DNA of 62,032 bases from Bacteroidia bacterium. GTDB taxonomy: Bacteria > Bacteroidota > Bacteroidia > Bacteroidales > Azobacteroidaceae. The DNA lies in contig BNTW01000006.1 of the NCBI GenBank assembly GCA_025996895.1, positions 1 through 62,032 on the forward strand, given 5' to 3'. The notes under the pieces are model-generated. The model was not told where the DNA came from, made no database searches, and saw only the letters and a list, made by a program, of their open reading frames with translations. The position numbers and the translations under genes are program-made. Below are positions 1 to 8,407 of this stretch, piece after piece (within the stretch, counting starts at the first letter, position 1; every line of letters begins with the position of its first letter).

Positions 1-618
1 CGTTAAGTCCGTTGTTGGGGAACATCATGTTGCACGAGTTGGACAAGGAGCTTGAATCACGCGGACACGCATTTGTACGTTATGCAGACGATATGATGAT
101 ACTGTGCAAGAGCAAACGCAGTGCAGAGCGTACACTCAAGCACATAGTTCCGTTCATCGAAAGCAAGTTGTTTCTGCGGGTAAACAAAGTCAAGACGGAG
201 ATAGCGCATGTGTCAAAGTTGAAGTTTCTGGGTTACGGTTTTTACAGGTACAAAGGTAAATGCCGACTGCGCGTCCACCCTAAAAGTATGTCAAGGATGA
301 AAGAGCGTTTACGCGCAATCACGTCCCGGAGCAACGGCAAGGGCGACGCATGGCGCAAGGAAACGGGCAACACCTACATAAGGGGCTGGGTCAGATATGA
401 AGGGCGCACTTGCGAGAATAGATGAATGGCATCAACGACGCTTACGGATGGTCATTTGGAAACAGTGGAAACGGATAAAGACCAAATTTACCAACCTGAT
501 TAAATTGGGGGTGAAGAAAGCGAAAGCGTGGGAATATGCCAATAATCGGGTAGGAGAAACGGGAAATAATCCCGTTTCTCCTACCCGATTTTTAGGACGG
601 GACATTATTTCGCTGTGA
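1..618 (+). pseudogene. Group II intron reverse transcriptase/maturase, 3' remnant
   Basis: The reading frame is already open at the left edge and shows the end of a group II intron reverse transcriptase: LSPLLGN, the catalytic YADD box at about 80-100, and then the maturase/thumb region. The frame stops at 425. Homology resumes in another frame from 397 (MKGALARIDEW, then RRLRMVIWKQWK, the GIIM-type C-terminal domain). In intact relatives a few residues separate GWVRY from MKGAL, so a small deletion caused the frameshift. The family-typical C-terminus is also missing: similarity ends near YANNR at about 548, inside a hairpin. This is an inactive remnant. The rest of the element would lie left of the window. 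Confidence 0.85.
544..590. terminator. Perfect 21-bp hairpin between convergent genes
   Basis: Arms 544-564 and 570-590 are perfect reverse complements with a 5-nt AATAA loop, followed by TTT on the plus strand. The hairpin lies where the maturase remnant loses homology and just before the 3' end of the convergent Lrp/AsnC gene. It probably works as a bidirectional terminator. Confidence 0.75.
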
Positions 619-1069
619 CGATTGGAATTTCGCGTTTGAAACTCTGGCGCAGTGAAATCAGTGTTTCCGTCGAAACCACGCCCGGGATTTCTTGAATGCG
701 TCCGTTCAGCAGTTCCATAAAATGTTCATTGTCTTTTGCATACAACTTGATTAACATGGTGTAGGGGCCGGTTGTGAAATGGCATTCGACTATTTCGGGA
801 ATTTTTTCCAATTCGGGAACCACGTCTTTATACATAGAACCTCGTTCCAATTTCACTCCGATATAAGTACAGGTGTTAAATCCCAACACTTTCGGATTAA
901 TGTGATAACCGGAACCGACAATAACTTTCATCTCAATCATTTTCTGCACGCGCTGATGAATGGCAGCCCGCGAAACACCGCATACTTCCGCTACATCTTT
1001 GAAAGGAATGCGTGCGTTTTGAGAAATGATTTCTAATATTTTTCTGTCTAATTTGTCAATCCGTTCCAT
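605..1069 (-). CDS. Lrp/AsnC family transcriptional regulator
   Basis: A 154-residue protein with the two-part Lrp/AsnC layout. The N-terminal winged helix-turn-helix spans about residues 4-50 (LDRKILEIISQNARIPFKDV and the recognition helix SRAAIHQRVQKM). The C-terminal RAM ligand-binding domain spans about 65-140. Length is normal for the family. These proteins usually sense amino acids and form octamers that bend DNA; the ligand here cannot be read from sequence. It lies 13 bp downstream of the FKBP gene on the same strand, so the two may be co-transcribed. It is convergent with the intron remnant. Confidence 0.93.
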   Translation of the reverse strand: MERIDKLDRKILEIISQNARIPFKDVAEVCGVSRAAIHQRVQKMIEMKVIVGSGYHINPKVLGFNTCTYIGVKLERGSMYKDVVPELEKIPEIVECHFTTGPYTMLIKLYAKDNEHFMELLNGRIQEIPGVVSTETLISLRQSFKREIPIVTAK

Positions 1070-1082
1070 AAATCCGGTACAA

Positions 1083-1973
1083 TTATTTTACAATTTCGTG
1101 CAAAGTTACTTCAAAAACCAACGTAGAGAAAGGCGGAATAGCATTGTTGCCGTTTTCGCCATAAGCCAAGTTGTAGGGAATATAGAACATATATTTTGAA
1201 CCTACAGGCATCAATTGCAAGCCTTCTACCCAGCCCGGAATAACACCCGAAACCGGAAATTCGGCCGGCGTACCTCTTTGTATCGAACTGTCGAATACTT
1301 TACCGTCAATCAATTTGCCTTCGTAATCTACTTTTACCTTATCGGTAGCAGCCGGTTTCAGGCCTTTGCCTTCGGTAATCACTTTGTACTGCAAGCCGCT
1401 GGGCAATGTAACAACGCCTTCTGCCGATTTGTTTTTTTCCAAGAAATCTTCATTTTCTTGTTTAGCTGCGGCATATTGTTTTTCCATCGATGCTTTGCGT
1501 ATTTTTTCGGCAGTAGCCATAGCATACATCTGCGCTTCATTTTTGCCGATGGGCAACAAAGAATCCGGTTGGGAGATAGCACTCAGATAACCGGCCAAGA
1601 AATCTTTTTTATTCAGCGATTGAGTAGAATCGTTGCCGAACAATTGTTCATTGAAATAAGGAATACCTTGCGAACCAATATCATGTCCAATCATTCGACC
1701 AATCATGATTGCTTTGGTTTTTTTGTCTTTCGGATCAACCGAAAATCCTTCTTGGAAACCTTTAATAAAGTCAGCTTTGTTGGCTTCGTCAAATCCGAAT
1801 TGTTGATAAATCCGGTCGATTTGCTGCGAAGCGAGCATTACGCCCTGTGCGTAAGAAACTGAATCGACTTCGTTTTTCAACTCTGCTTTAGGCACTTGTG
1901 CATTGCAGGAAAACAAAGCAATACCTACAAATACTAATAACGATAGCATGGATACATTCAATAACTTTTTCAT
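1083..1973 (-). CDS. FKBP-type peptidyl-prolyl isomerase, lipoprotein
   Basis: A 296-residue protein. The signal peptide ends in a lipobox (LFSC, Cys23), predicting a lipoprotein of the envelope. Residues about 35-180 form the helical FkpA/Mip-type N-terminal domain that dimerises and chaperones. Residues about 185-296 are the FKBP fold, with VDYEGKLIDGKVFDSS, GVIPGWVEGLQLM and IPYNLAYGE. It should catalyse proline cis-trans isomerisation in exported proteins. Transcription probably starts from the minus-strand -7 box at 2013-2020, giving a leader of about 30 nt. Confidence 0.93.
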   Translation of the reverse strand: MKKLLNVSMLSLLVFVGIALFSCNAQVPKAELKNEVDSVSYAQGVMLASQQIDRIYQQFGFDEANKADFIKGFQEGFSVDPKDKKTKAIMIGRMIGHDIGSQGIPYFNEQLFGNDSTQSLNKKDFLAGYLSAISQPDSLLPIGKNEAQMYAMATAEKIRKASMEKQYAAAKQENEDFLEKNKSAEGVVTLPSGLQYKVITEGKGLKPAATDKVKVDYEGKLIDGKVFDSSIQRGTPAEFPVSGVIPGWVEGLQLMPVGSKYMFYIPYNLAYGENGNNAIPPFSTLVFEVTLHEIVK

Positions 1974-2012
1974 TTTCTTTTGTACATTTTAAATTAATAT
2001 TTTTTTGTGGTG

Positions 2013-2020
2013 CAAAAGTA
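2013..2020 (-). promoter_or_regulatory. -7 box (TACTTTTG) for the FKBP gene
   Basis: Matches the Bacteroidota -7 consensus TAnnTTTG on the minus strand, 40 bp before the start codon. Confidence 0.6.
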
Positions 2021-2033
2021 ATTCTTTATTTTG

Positions 2034-2041
2034 TATTTTTG
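2034..2041 (+). promoter_or_regulatory. -7 box (TATTTTTG) for the nucleoside kinase gene
   Basis: TAnnTTTG match 42 bp before the start at 2083. It is divergent from the FKBP promoter about 20 bp away. Confidence 0.55.
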
Positions 2042-2082
2042 TCATCGAATAACGTTTTTTTAATGCACATTTATTTATTATT

Positions 2083-3750
2083 ATGGGAAATAAAATTAAA
2101 ATTTATTGCAAAAATAATCAAATGTATAAAGAATTTGAGCCGGGAACGTCATTGCTGGATATGTATGAGGCTTTTGATATTCATCTGCCCTGCCAAGCGG
2201 CTTGTGCTAAAGTAAATAACAAGACGGAATCACTTAACTATGTGTGTTATAAGCCGAAAGATATTGAATTTATCGGCGTAAATGATCCTTCGGGCATTCG
2301 GGCGTATGTCCGTTCGCTCTGTTTTGTCCTGTCGAAAGCCGCGTATGAATTGTTTCCCGAAGGAAAATTGTTTATCGAACACCCGGTTTCTAAAGGATAT
2401 TACTGCGAATTGGCAATCGGACGCACGTTGATGGAAGAGGATATTCACGCCCTCAAACAGCGAATGAAAGAAATTATCGCAGCCGGTTTACCGTTTGTGG
2501 CCTGTCTGGAACAGACGCCGGAAGTCATTGAGGCGTTTCGGAAAAATAACCGTACGGACAAAACGCTGCTGCTGGAAACCATCGGCGAATTGTATAGCCG
2601 ATATTATTCGGTCGATGGTTATATCGACGACTTCTACGGCTGTCTGCTGCCCACGACGAAATGGATTTATCTGTTCGACGTGATTCCCTACGCCAACGGA
2701 TTTTTGTTGCGCGTGCCGAATACCGACGCGACAGAAGAATTGCAACCTTATGTTGAACAGGGGAAAATGTTGTCCGTTTTTCAGAATTTGTTGCAATATC
2801 AAAAAGCCATGCGTATGACGAACGTGGGCGATTTGAACAAATCCATTCAGCGGGGGGGCATTTCGACGGTGGTGAAAGTGGCCGAAACCGTTCAGGAACG
2901 ACAAATCGGACAAATCGCCGACGAGATTTTTCGGAAATTCGACGAAGGTGTCCGGATTGTGCTTATTGCCGGGCCTTCTTCTTCGGGAAAAACGACTTTC
3001 TGCAAACGCCTGCAACTTCAGCTGTTAGCCACTACGCTGCGGCCTATCAGCATTTCGCTGGACGATTATTATGTGAATAGAGTTGATACGCCGTTGGACG
3101 AAAACGGCGAATACGATTATGAGTCCCTGTATGCTATCGATTTACCGCAGTTCAATGAAGACCTGCAAAAAATATTGGCCGAAGAAAAAGTGGCGTTGCC
3201 GACTTACGATTTTCCTTCGGGCATGCGGGTATATAGAGGCAATACCGTTCAGCTGAAAAAAAACTCGGTGTTAGTCATGGAAGGCATTCACGCCATGAAT
3301 CCGTTGTTAGTGCCGAACATTCCGCCGCAAGCGATTTATAAAATTTATGTGTCGGCTTTGACGTCTATTTCGCTCGACGACCACAACTGGATTTCGACGA
3401 CCGACAACCGCCTGATACGGCGCATTGTGCGCGATTTTCAGTTTCGTGGCTATTCGGCCAAAGAAACGATTTCGCGTTGGCCGTCTGTCCGGCGGGGCGA
3501 GGACAAATGGATTTTCCCGTTTCAGGAAAATGCCGACTCGATGTTTAACTCAGCGATGCTCTATGAGTTAGCCGCTTTGCGCAAAATTGCCGAGCCGATT
3601 TTGAAGGAAGTCCCGCAAAAAGAAGCCGAATTTTCGGAAGCCTTCCGCCTGCTGAAATTTCTCGGCTATTTCAATTATGTGGACAAGGAGGAATTGCCGA
3701 ACACTTCTTTGTTGCGCGAATTTGTGGGCGGAAGCAGTTTTAGGTATTGA
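2083..3750 (+). CDS. TGS domain-uridine kinase-like nucleoside kinase
   Basis: A 555-residue protein. The N-terminus (about 1-60) is a TGS-like beta-grasp domain. Residues about 60-230 resemble the second additional domain of threonyl-tRNA synthetases. From about 285 there is a P-loop kinase of the uridine kinase/phosphoribulokinase family, with the Walker A motif GPSSSGKTT near 295-303 and SLDDYYVNR about 25 residues later. This domain order is common in Bacteroidota and Firmicutes proteins annotated as nucleoside kinase. Substrate specificity is not certain. The ATG at 2083 fits the promoter at 2034-2041. The gene stands alone. Confidence 0.85.
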   Translation: MGNKIKIYCKNNQMYKEFEPGTSLLDMYEAFDIHLPCQAACAKVNNKTESLNYVCYKPKDIEFIGVNDPSGIRAYVRSLCFVLSKAAYELFPEGKLFIEHPVSKGYYCELAIGRTLMEEDIHALKQRMKEIIAAGLPFVACLEQTPEVIEAFRKNNRTDKTLLLETIGELYSRYYSVDGYIDDFYGCLLPTTKWIYLFDVIPYANGFLLRVPNTDATEELQPYVEQGKMLSVFQNLLQYQKAMRMTNVGDLNKSIQRGGISTVVKVAETVQERQIGQIADEIFRKFDEGVRIVLIAGPSSSGKTTFCKRLQLQLLATTLRPISISLDDYYVNRVDTPLDENGEYDYESLYAIDLPQFNEDLQKILAEEKVALPTYDFPSGMRVYRGNTVQLKKNSVLVMEGIHAMNPLLVPNIPPQAIYKIYVSALTSISLDDHNWISTTDNRLIRRIVRDFQFRGYSAKETISRWPSVRRGEDKWIFPFQENADSMFNSAMLYELAALRKIAEPILKEVPQKEAEFSEAFRLLKFLGYFNYVDKEELPNTSLLREFVGGSSFRY

Positions 3751-3802
3751 AAAAAAGGGCGTATTGCTTACGCGAGTTGTTTTATATTAACGCAAATCAT
3801 TA

Positions 3803-3961
3803 TCAACTGTTTTTCACAATATCGGTAAAATCCGACCAATTCTCTACTTCAAAATTATGTTTGCTTAATATAGATTTAATTTCGTAATAGGCTCTGTTAT
3901 ACGGATTTCCGTAATTAGCAGTCAAATCGGAAATAACCATGTCAAAACTTATAGCAAACAT
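3803..3961 (-). pseudogene. vapD: VapD ribonuclease toxin with internal in-frame deletion
   Basis: A 52-residue frame starts with ATG at 3961 (MFAISFDMVISDL) and ends VENWSDFTDIVKNS. The first 38 or so residues match the N-terminus of VapD, a Cas2-like endoribonuclease (MFAISFD with the conserved Asp7, then YGNPYNRAYYEIK and LSKHNFE). The last 14 match its C-terminus. VapD proteins have about 93 residues, so about 40 central residues are missing between FE and VENWSDF, with the frame kept. The missing part carries the QGSVY and WFKKSVRDIRAF regions. The start overlaps the end of the upstream vapX-like gene by 13 bp, a typical toxin-antitoxin arrangement. It is probably inactive as a nuclease. 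Confidence 0.8.
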
Positions 3962-4152
3962 ACTTCTGCTTGTTTATTACGGAATAAATCTCGTTGCCAA
4001 AAAAATACATTTCTATCATTTGTTTCGGCAGCAATGACGACTCCATTATAGGGATTGTTTTCAACTTCAATAACTTTACCGTCAGTCCATTGAGTAAAAC
4101 CTGTCAAATCAGGCGAAATTAAAACGCTATCGCCAATTTTCATCGCATTCAT
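3949..4152 (-). CDS. VapX-like SH3-fold antitoxin, small protein
   Basis: A 67-residue protein rich in short beta strands (MKIGDSVLISPDL, GKVIEVENNPYNGVVIAAE, VFFWQRDLF), consistent with the SH3-like fold known for VapX antitoxins. Its stop overlaps the start of the vapD remnant by 13 bp, and that coupling is the main support for an antitoxin role. The start may be the first ATG (4152) or the internal one three codons later. The -7 box at 4188-4195 precedes it. Family assignment rests on fold-like pattern and context, not on a strong motif. Confidence 0.65.
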   Translation of the reverse strand: MNAMKIGDSVLISPDLTGFTQWTDGKVIEVENNPYNGVVIAAETNDRNVFFWQRDLFRNKQAEVCLL

Positions 4153-4187
4153 ATCATTGACTTTTAATTTTATCTTACAAAGTTACT

Positions 4188-4195
4188 ACATTTTT
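4188..4195 (-). promoter_or_regulatory. -7 box (TAACTTTG) for the vapX-vapD locus
   Basis: TAnnTTTG match on the minus strand, 36 bp before the antitoxin start. Confidence 0.55.
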
Positions 4196-4233
4196 CTCAA
4201 ATAAAAAACAACACTTATTTGGGAAATTTAATT

Positions 4234-4241
4234 TACCTTTG
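4234..4241 (+). promoter_or_regulatory. -7 box (TACCTTTG) for gpmI
   Basis: Perfect TAnnTTTG match 28 bp before the ATG at 4269. It excludes the in-frame ATG at 4239, which lies inside the promoter. Confidence 0.65.
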
Positions 4242-4268
4242 TGGCTTGAAAGCATAAAAATTAAAAAT

Positions 4269-5798
4269 ATGGCAAATAAGAAGGCATTATTGGTTATCCT
4301 CGACGGTTGGGGTTTGGGCGACCATACTAAAAGAGATGTAATATATAGCACACACACGCCCTATTGGGAATATTTGCTCAAAACGTATCCGTATTCGCAA
4401 TTGCAGGCTTCGGGCGAAAATGTGGGATTGCCCGACGGACAAATGGGCAATTCGGAAGTCGGCCATTTAAATATAGGTGCGGGACGGGTGGTTTATCAGG
4501 ATTTGGTGAAAATCAACATCGCTGCCCGCGACAATTCCATTCTCGAAAATCCCGAAATCAAACGCGCGTATTCGTATGCGAAAGAACATAATAAGCAAAT
4601 CCACCTGATGGGTTTGGTTTCCAACGGCGGGGTGCATAGCTCGCTCGAACATTTGTTTAAATTGACGGACATCAGTAAGATTTACGGCGTGGATAAAACG
4701 TTTGTGCATTGTTTTATGGATGGACGCGACACCGATCCGAAAAGCGGTGCGGGCTTTATCCGGAAACTTGAAGACCATTTGAAGGCAACCACCGGACACA
4801 TTGCCTCGATTGTGGGACGCTATTATGCGATGGACAGAGACAAACGTTGGGAACGGGTCAAAGAGGCTTACGATTTGTTGGTAAATGGAGTCGGCACGCC
4901 AACCGAAAATCCGGTAGAAGCTGTAGAACATTCTTATACAGAAGGTGTTACGGACGAATTTATCAAGCCGGTTGTCTGTACGAAAAACGGCAAACCGGTG
5001 TCGGTGATTGAAGAGGGCGATGTCGTGATTTTCTTCAACTACCGGAATGACCGTGCGAAAGAGCTGACCAGCGTACTCACCCAGCAAGATATGCCCGATT
5101 TCGGCATGTACACTATTCCCAATCTGCAATATTTCACGATGACGCCATACGACCCGACGTTCAAAAATGTGCATATTCTTTTTGATAAGGACAATGTGGA
5201 AAATACGTTGGGCGAATACCTTTCTAATCTGAATTTGAAGCAGTTACATATTGCGGAAACGGAAAAATATGCACACGTTACGTTTTTCTTCAACGGCGGC
5301 CGCGAAGCCCCTTACGAAGGCGAGGAACGTATTTTGGTGACTTCACCCAAAGTGGCGACTTACGATTTGAAACCGGAAATGTCGGCCTACGAAGTCAAAG
5401 ACCAATTAGTGAAAGCGATACAATCGCAAAAATTTGAATTTATCGTGGTGAATTACGCCAACGGTGATATGGTTGGACATACCGGCGTTTATGAAGCCAT
5501 TACCGGTGCGGTGAAAGCGGTCGATACTTGCCTACACGACACGATTGAAGCAGCAAAAGCCAACGGCTATGAAGCGATTGTGATTGCCGATCACGGCAAC
5601 GCTGATTATGCGTTGAACGACGACGGAACGCCGAATACGGCTCACTCGCTCAATCCGGTGCCGTTTGTTTACGTTTCCGAAAACGCGAAGGCGACAGTTG
5701 AAAACGGCAAATTAGCAGACGTTGCGCCGAGCATTTTGCATATTTTGGGCATACAACTGCCGAAAGAAATGACAGGACATAATTTAATAAACAATTAA
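4269..5798 (+). CDS. gpmI: 2,3-bisphosphoglycerate-independent phosphoglycerate mutase
   Basis: A 509-residue, full-length cofactor-independent mutase that interconverts 3- and 2-phosphoglycerate in glycolysis. It belongs to the alkaline phosphatase superfamily. Visible metal-site motifs are [11 protein letters not shown] at the start, the catalytic-serine segment [16 protein letters not shown] (about 60-75), [20 protein letters not shown] and, near the end, [10 protein letters not shown] and [10 protein letters not shown]. The start at 4269 (MANKK) is preferred because the upstream ATG lies in the promoter. The gene is followed after 11 bp by a small outer-membrane protein and then DPP III, probably one operon. 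Confidence 0.96.
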   Translation: MANKKALLVILDGWGLGDHTKRDVIYSTHTPYWEYLLKTYPYSQLQASGENVGLPDGQMGNSEVGHLNIGAGRVVYQDLVKINIAARDNSILENPEIKRAYSYAKEHNKQIHLMGLVSNGGVHSSLEHLFKLTDISKIYGVDKTFVHCFMDGRDTDPKSGAGFIRKLEDHLKATTGHIASIVGRYYAMDRDKRWERVKEAYDLLVNGVGTPTENPVEAVEHSYTEGVTDEFIKPVVCTKNGKPVSVIEEGDVVIFFNYRNDRAKELTSVLTQQDMPDFGMYTIPNLQYFTMTPYDPTFKNVHILFDKDNVENTLGEYLSNLNLKQLHIAETEKYAHVTFFFNGGREAPYEGEERILVTSPKVATYDLKPEMSAYEVKDQLVKAIQSQKFEFIVVNYANGDMVGHTGVYEAITGAVKAVDTCLHDTIEAAKANGYEAIVIADHGNADYALNDDGTPNTAHSLNPVPFVYVSENAKATVENGKLADVAPSILHILGIQLPKEMTGHNLINN

Positions 5799-5809
5799 TA
5801 CACAAGAAA

Positions 5810-6313
5810 ATGAAAAAAGGAATTTTAGTAGCGATAATTTCGCTTATCGGATTGAACGTATTGAACGCACAGACTTTTTCGCAGGGAGAAAAAGCTATCT
5901 CCACCAGAGTATCCGGCTTAAATTTGAATTTTAATAAAGTAGAAGGGCAGGATAGCGAAGTGAATTTCAATTTAGGGTTGAAAGGTGATTACTTTCTCAT
6001 TGATAATCTGACGCTTACGGCAGGTTTCGATTATGCTTACCAAAACAAGGATAATAGTTTCCAAGGTGAAATCGGTTTTAAATATTATTTCTGGAATTAT
6101 CTCTACGGCGGTGCTTTTTATCAAGGTCTGTATGACTATAAACGTATTAATAGCAGCGGAAAAGTGGAATTCGGTGCTACTTATTACATTGCCGACAACG
6201 TATTTATAGAGCCGGCGATTTATTTTCAAGCGGGCGAAAAAGCTCTTGGCGTAGATTTTACAAAAAGCTACACCCAGTTTGGCCTGGCGATCAGTTTTGG
6301 GGTGAATTTCTAA
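5810..6313 (+). CDS. Small outer-membrane beta-barrel protein
   Basis: A 167-residue protein with a signal peptide (MKKGILVAIISLIG...LNAQ, cleavage after about residue 21). It has alternating amphipathic strands and ends in Phe (SFGVNF), as expected for a beta-barrel inserted by BAM. Strands such as LGLKGDYFLIDNLTLTAGF and FGATYYIADNVFIEPAIYF fit a compact 8-strand barrel. The specific function is unknown. It sits 11 bp after gpmI and 15 bp before the DPP III gene. Confidence 0.75.
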   Translation: MKKGILVAIISLIGLNVLNAQTFSQGEKAISTRVSGLNLNFNKVEGQDSEVNFNLGLKGDYFLIDNLTLTAGFDYAYQNKDNSFQGEIGFKYYFWNYLYGGAFYQGLYDYKRINSSGKVEFGATYYIADNVFIEPAIYFQAGEKALGVDFTKSYTQFGLAISFGVNF

Positions 6314-6328
6314 AAATCGTAGCAATAC

Positions 6329-8374
6329 ATGAAAAAGATTTTTATTTTTATGATGATGACTGCATTGTATTTTTCTTGTGCGAAACAAACGAAAACGGTT
6401 GAACAAGAGGAGTTTAATTACAATGTAGAACAGTTTGCCGATTTGGGAATTTTGCGTTATCAGGTGAGTAATTGGGACAGCCTTTCGCTCAACCAGAAGC
6501 AGTTGGTGTATTGCTTGACCGAAGCGGCGTTGCATGGACGCGACATTTTGTTCGATCAGAACAACCGCTATAATCTGGCTATTCGCCGGACATTGGAAGC
6601 GATTTATGCCAATTACAATGGCGATAAAACTACGCAAGATTATCAGGAATTTGTCGTTTATACAAAGCGTGTCTGGTTTTCAAATGGTATTCATCACCAT
6701 TATGGAGAAGAAAAATTTACACCCGGATTTTCGCCCGGATTTTTTCAGCAAGCGGTGAAAACTTTGCCTGAGTCGCTTGTTCCGATACGCGCAGGGCAGT
6801 CCGTAGATTCGTTTTTGGCAGAAATCACACCGGTGATGTTTGATACGAATTTATATGCGAAGAAAGTCAATCAGGACAGCCGTTTAGACGTTATTCTGAC
6901 TTCCGCCAATAATTATTATGGTGAAAATGTTACGCAAAAAGAAGTTGAAGCGTTTTACAATGCGATGAAAAATCCGAACGATTTGACGCCTGTGCCTTTC
7001 GGACTGAACAGCCGGTTAGTCAAGAAAGACGGAAAATTGACGGAAGAAGTGTATAAAGTCGGCGGATTGTATTCTTCTGCTCTCGAAAAAGTCGTTTATT
7101 GGCTGGAAGAAGCGGAAAAATATGCAGAAAACGACCAACAGAAAAAAGTTATCGAGTTGCTGGTCGATTTTTACAAAACCGGCGATTTGAAGAAATACGA
7201 CAAATATTCCATCGAATGGGTACATGACACGCATTCGCTCGTAGATTTTGTCAATGGCTTTACAGAATCCTATGGCGACGCGCTGGGATTGAAAGCCAGT
7301 TGGGAGTCGATGGTGAATTTCAAGGATTTGCAATCGACTGCGTTGACCCAAAAATTGGGAGAAAACGCTCAATGGTTTGAAGACCATTCGCCGGTTAGTC
7401 CGCAGTTCAAGAAAAAATCGGTGAAAGGAATTACGTTTAAAACGATTACGGCGGCGATTTTGGGAGGCGATTGCTATCCGGCAACCCCTATCGGAATTAA
7501 CTTGCCCAATTCCAATTGGATACGCAAAGAATTCGGCTCGAAGTCAGTTACGATTACTAACATCACGGAAGCTTACGACAAAGCGGCTGCCGGCAACGGT
7601 TTCCTCGAAGAGTTTGTTTGCTGCGCCCACGAAAAGGAATTGATGGAAAAATACGGCGCGCAAACGGACAATCTGCATACCGATTTGCACGAATGTCTGG
7701 GACATGCGTCGGGACAATTGCTTTCGGGCATTGACCAGGACGCTTTAAAAGTATATGGCTCAACGATTGAAGAAGCACGCGCCGATTTGTTCGGACTGTA
7801 TTATATTCCCGATGCTAAAATGTTGGAAATGGGCTTTTTAGACAATGCGGAAGCTTATAAAGCCGAATATTACAAATACATGATGAACGGTTTGCTCACG
7901 CAGTTGTCGCGTATCGAATTGGGCAAAGACATCGAAGAAGCACACATGCGCAACCGCGCGCTGATTGCTCATTGGGTGTTGGAACACGGACAAAAAGACA
8001 ATGTCGTGGAATTGTCGAAAAAAGACGGCAAAACATACGTCATTATCAATGACTACGACAAAATGCGCACATTAATCGGTGAGTTATTGGCTGAAATTCA
8101 GAGGATTAAATCCGAAGGTGATTTTAACGGTGCAAAAAACCTGGTAGAACAATATGCAGTCAAAGTTGATGTGGAACTGCACAAAGAAATCTTGGAACGC
8201 TACGGCAAACTGCATATCGCGCCCTACAAAGGTTTTGTCAATCCGGTTTATGAAGTGGTGAAAGACGCCAAAGGAAACATTACGGACATCAAAATTTCCT
8301 ATATAGAAGGCTACGCCGAACAAATGTTGCGATACGCAAAAGATTATTCGGACTTACCGACATACAACGACTGA
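6329..8374 (+). CDS. Dipeptidyl peptidase III (M49) lipoprotein
   Basis: A 681-residue zinc peptidase that removes dipeptides from the N-terminus of oligopeptides. The M49 signature HECLGH is at about 454-459 and the second zinc-binding motif EEARAD at about 482-487, both intact. The N-terminus is a short signal with lipobox YFSC, so the enzyme is probably anchored in the periplasm or at the outer membrane. Length and layout match other Bacteroidota DPP III proteins. It is likely co-transcribed with gpmI and the barrel gene and would help use peptides as nutrients. Confidence 0.93.
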   Translation: MKKIFIFMMMTALYFSCAKQTKTVEQEEFNYNVEQFADLGILRYQVSNWDSLSLNQKQLVYCLTEAALHGRDILFDQNNRYNLAIRRTLEAIYANYNGDKTTQDYQEFVVYTKRVWFSNGIHHHYGEEKFTPGFSPGFFQQAVKTLPESLVPIRAGQSVDSFLAEITPVMFDTNLYAKKVNQDSRLDVILTSANNYYGENVTQKEVEAFYNAMKNPNDLTPVPFGLNSRLVKKDGKLTEEVYKVGGLYSSALEKVVYWLEEAEKYAENDQQKKVIELLVDFYKTGDLKKYDKYSIEWVHDTHSLVDFVNGFTESYGDALGLKASWESMVNFKDLQSTALTQKLGENAQWFEDHSPVSPQFKKKSVKGITFKTITAAILGGDCYPATPIGINLPNSNWIRKEFGSKSVTITNITEAYDKAAAGNGFLEEFVCCAHEKELMEKYGAQTDNLHTDLHECLGHASGQLLSGIDQDALKVYGSTIEEARADLFGLYYIPDAKMLEMGFLDNAEAYKAEYYKYMMNGLLTQLSRIELGKDIEEAHMRNRALIAHWVLEHGQKDNVVELSKKDGKTYVIINDYDKMRTLIGELLAEIQRIKSEGDFNGAKNLVEQYAVKVDVELHKEILERYGKLHIAPYKGFVNPVYEVVKDAKGNITDIKISYIEGYAEQMLRYAKDYSDLPTYND

Positions 8375-8407
8375 AATATTAGATAATCAATTTTTATAAA
8401 TAAATCT

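Noticed and set aside
3751..3800. Possible terminator after the nucleoside kinase gene (GCGTA...TACGC)
   Set aside because: The stem is only about 5 bp with a weak T-run; not convincing.
4467..5174. Long antisense frame opposite gpmI (235 codons)
   Set aside because: It lies wholly opposite a strongly conserved enzyme gene, has no recognisable motif and no promoter. Similar antisense frames opposite rpsA, DUF349, metK, DPP III and the giant genes were left out for the same reason.
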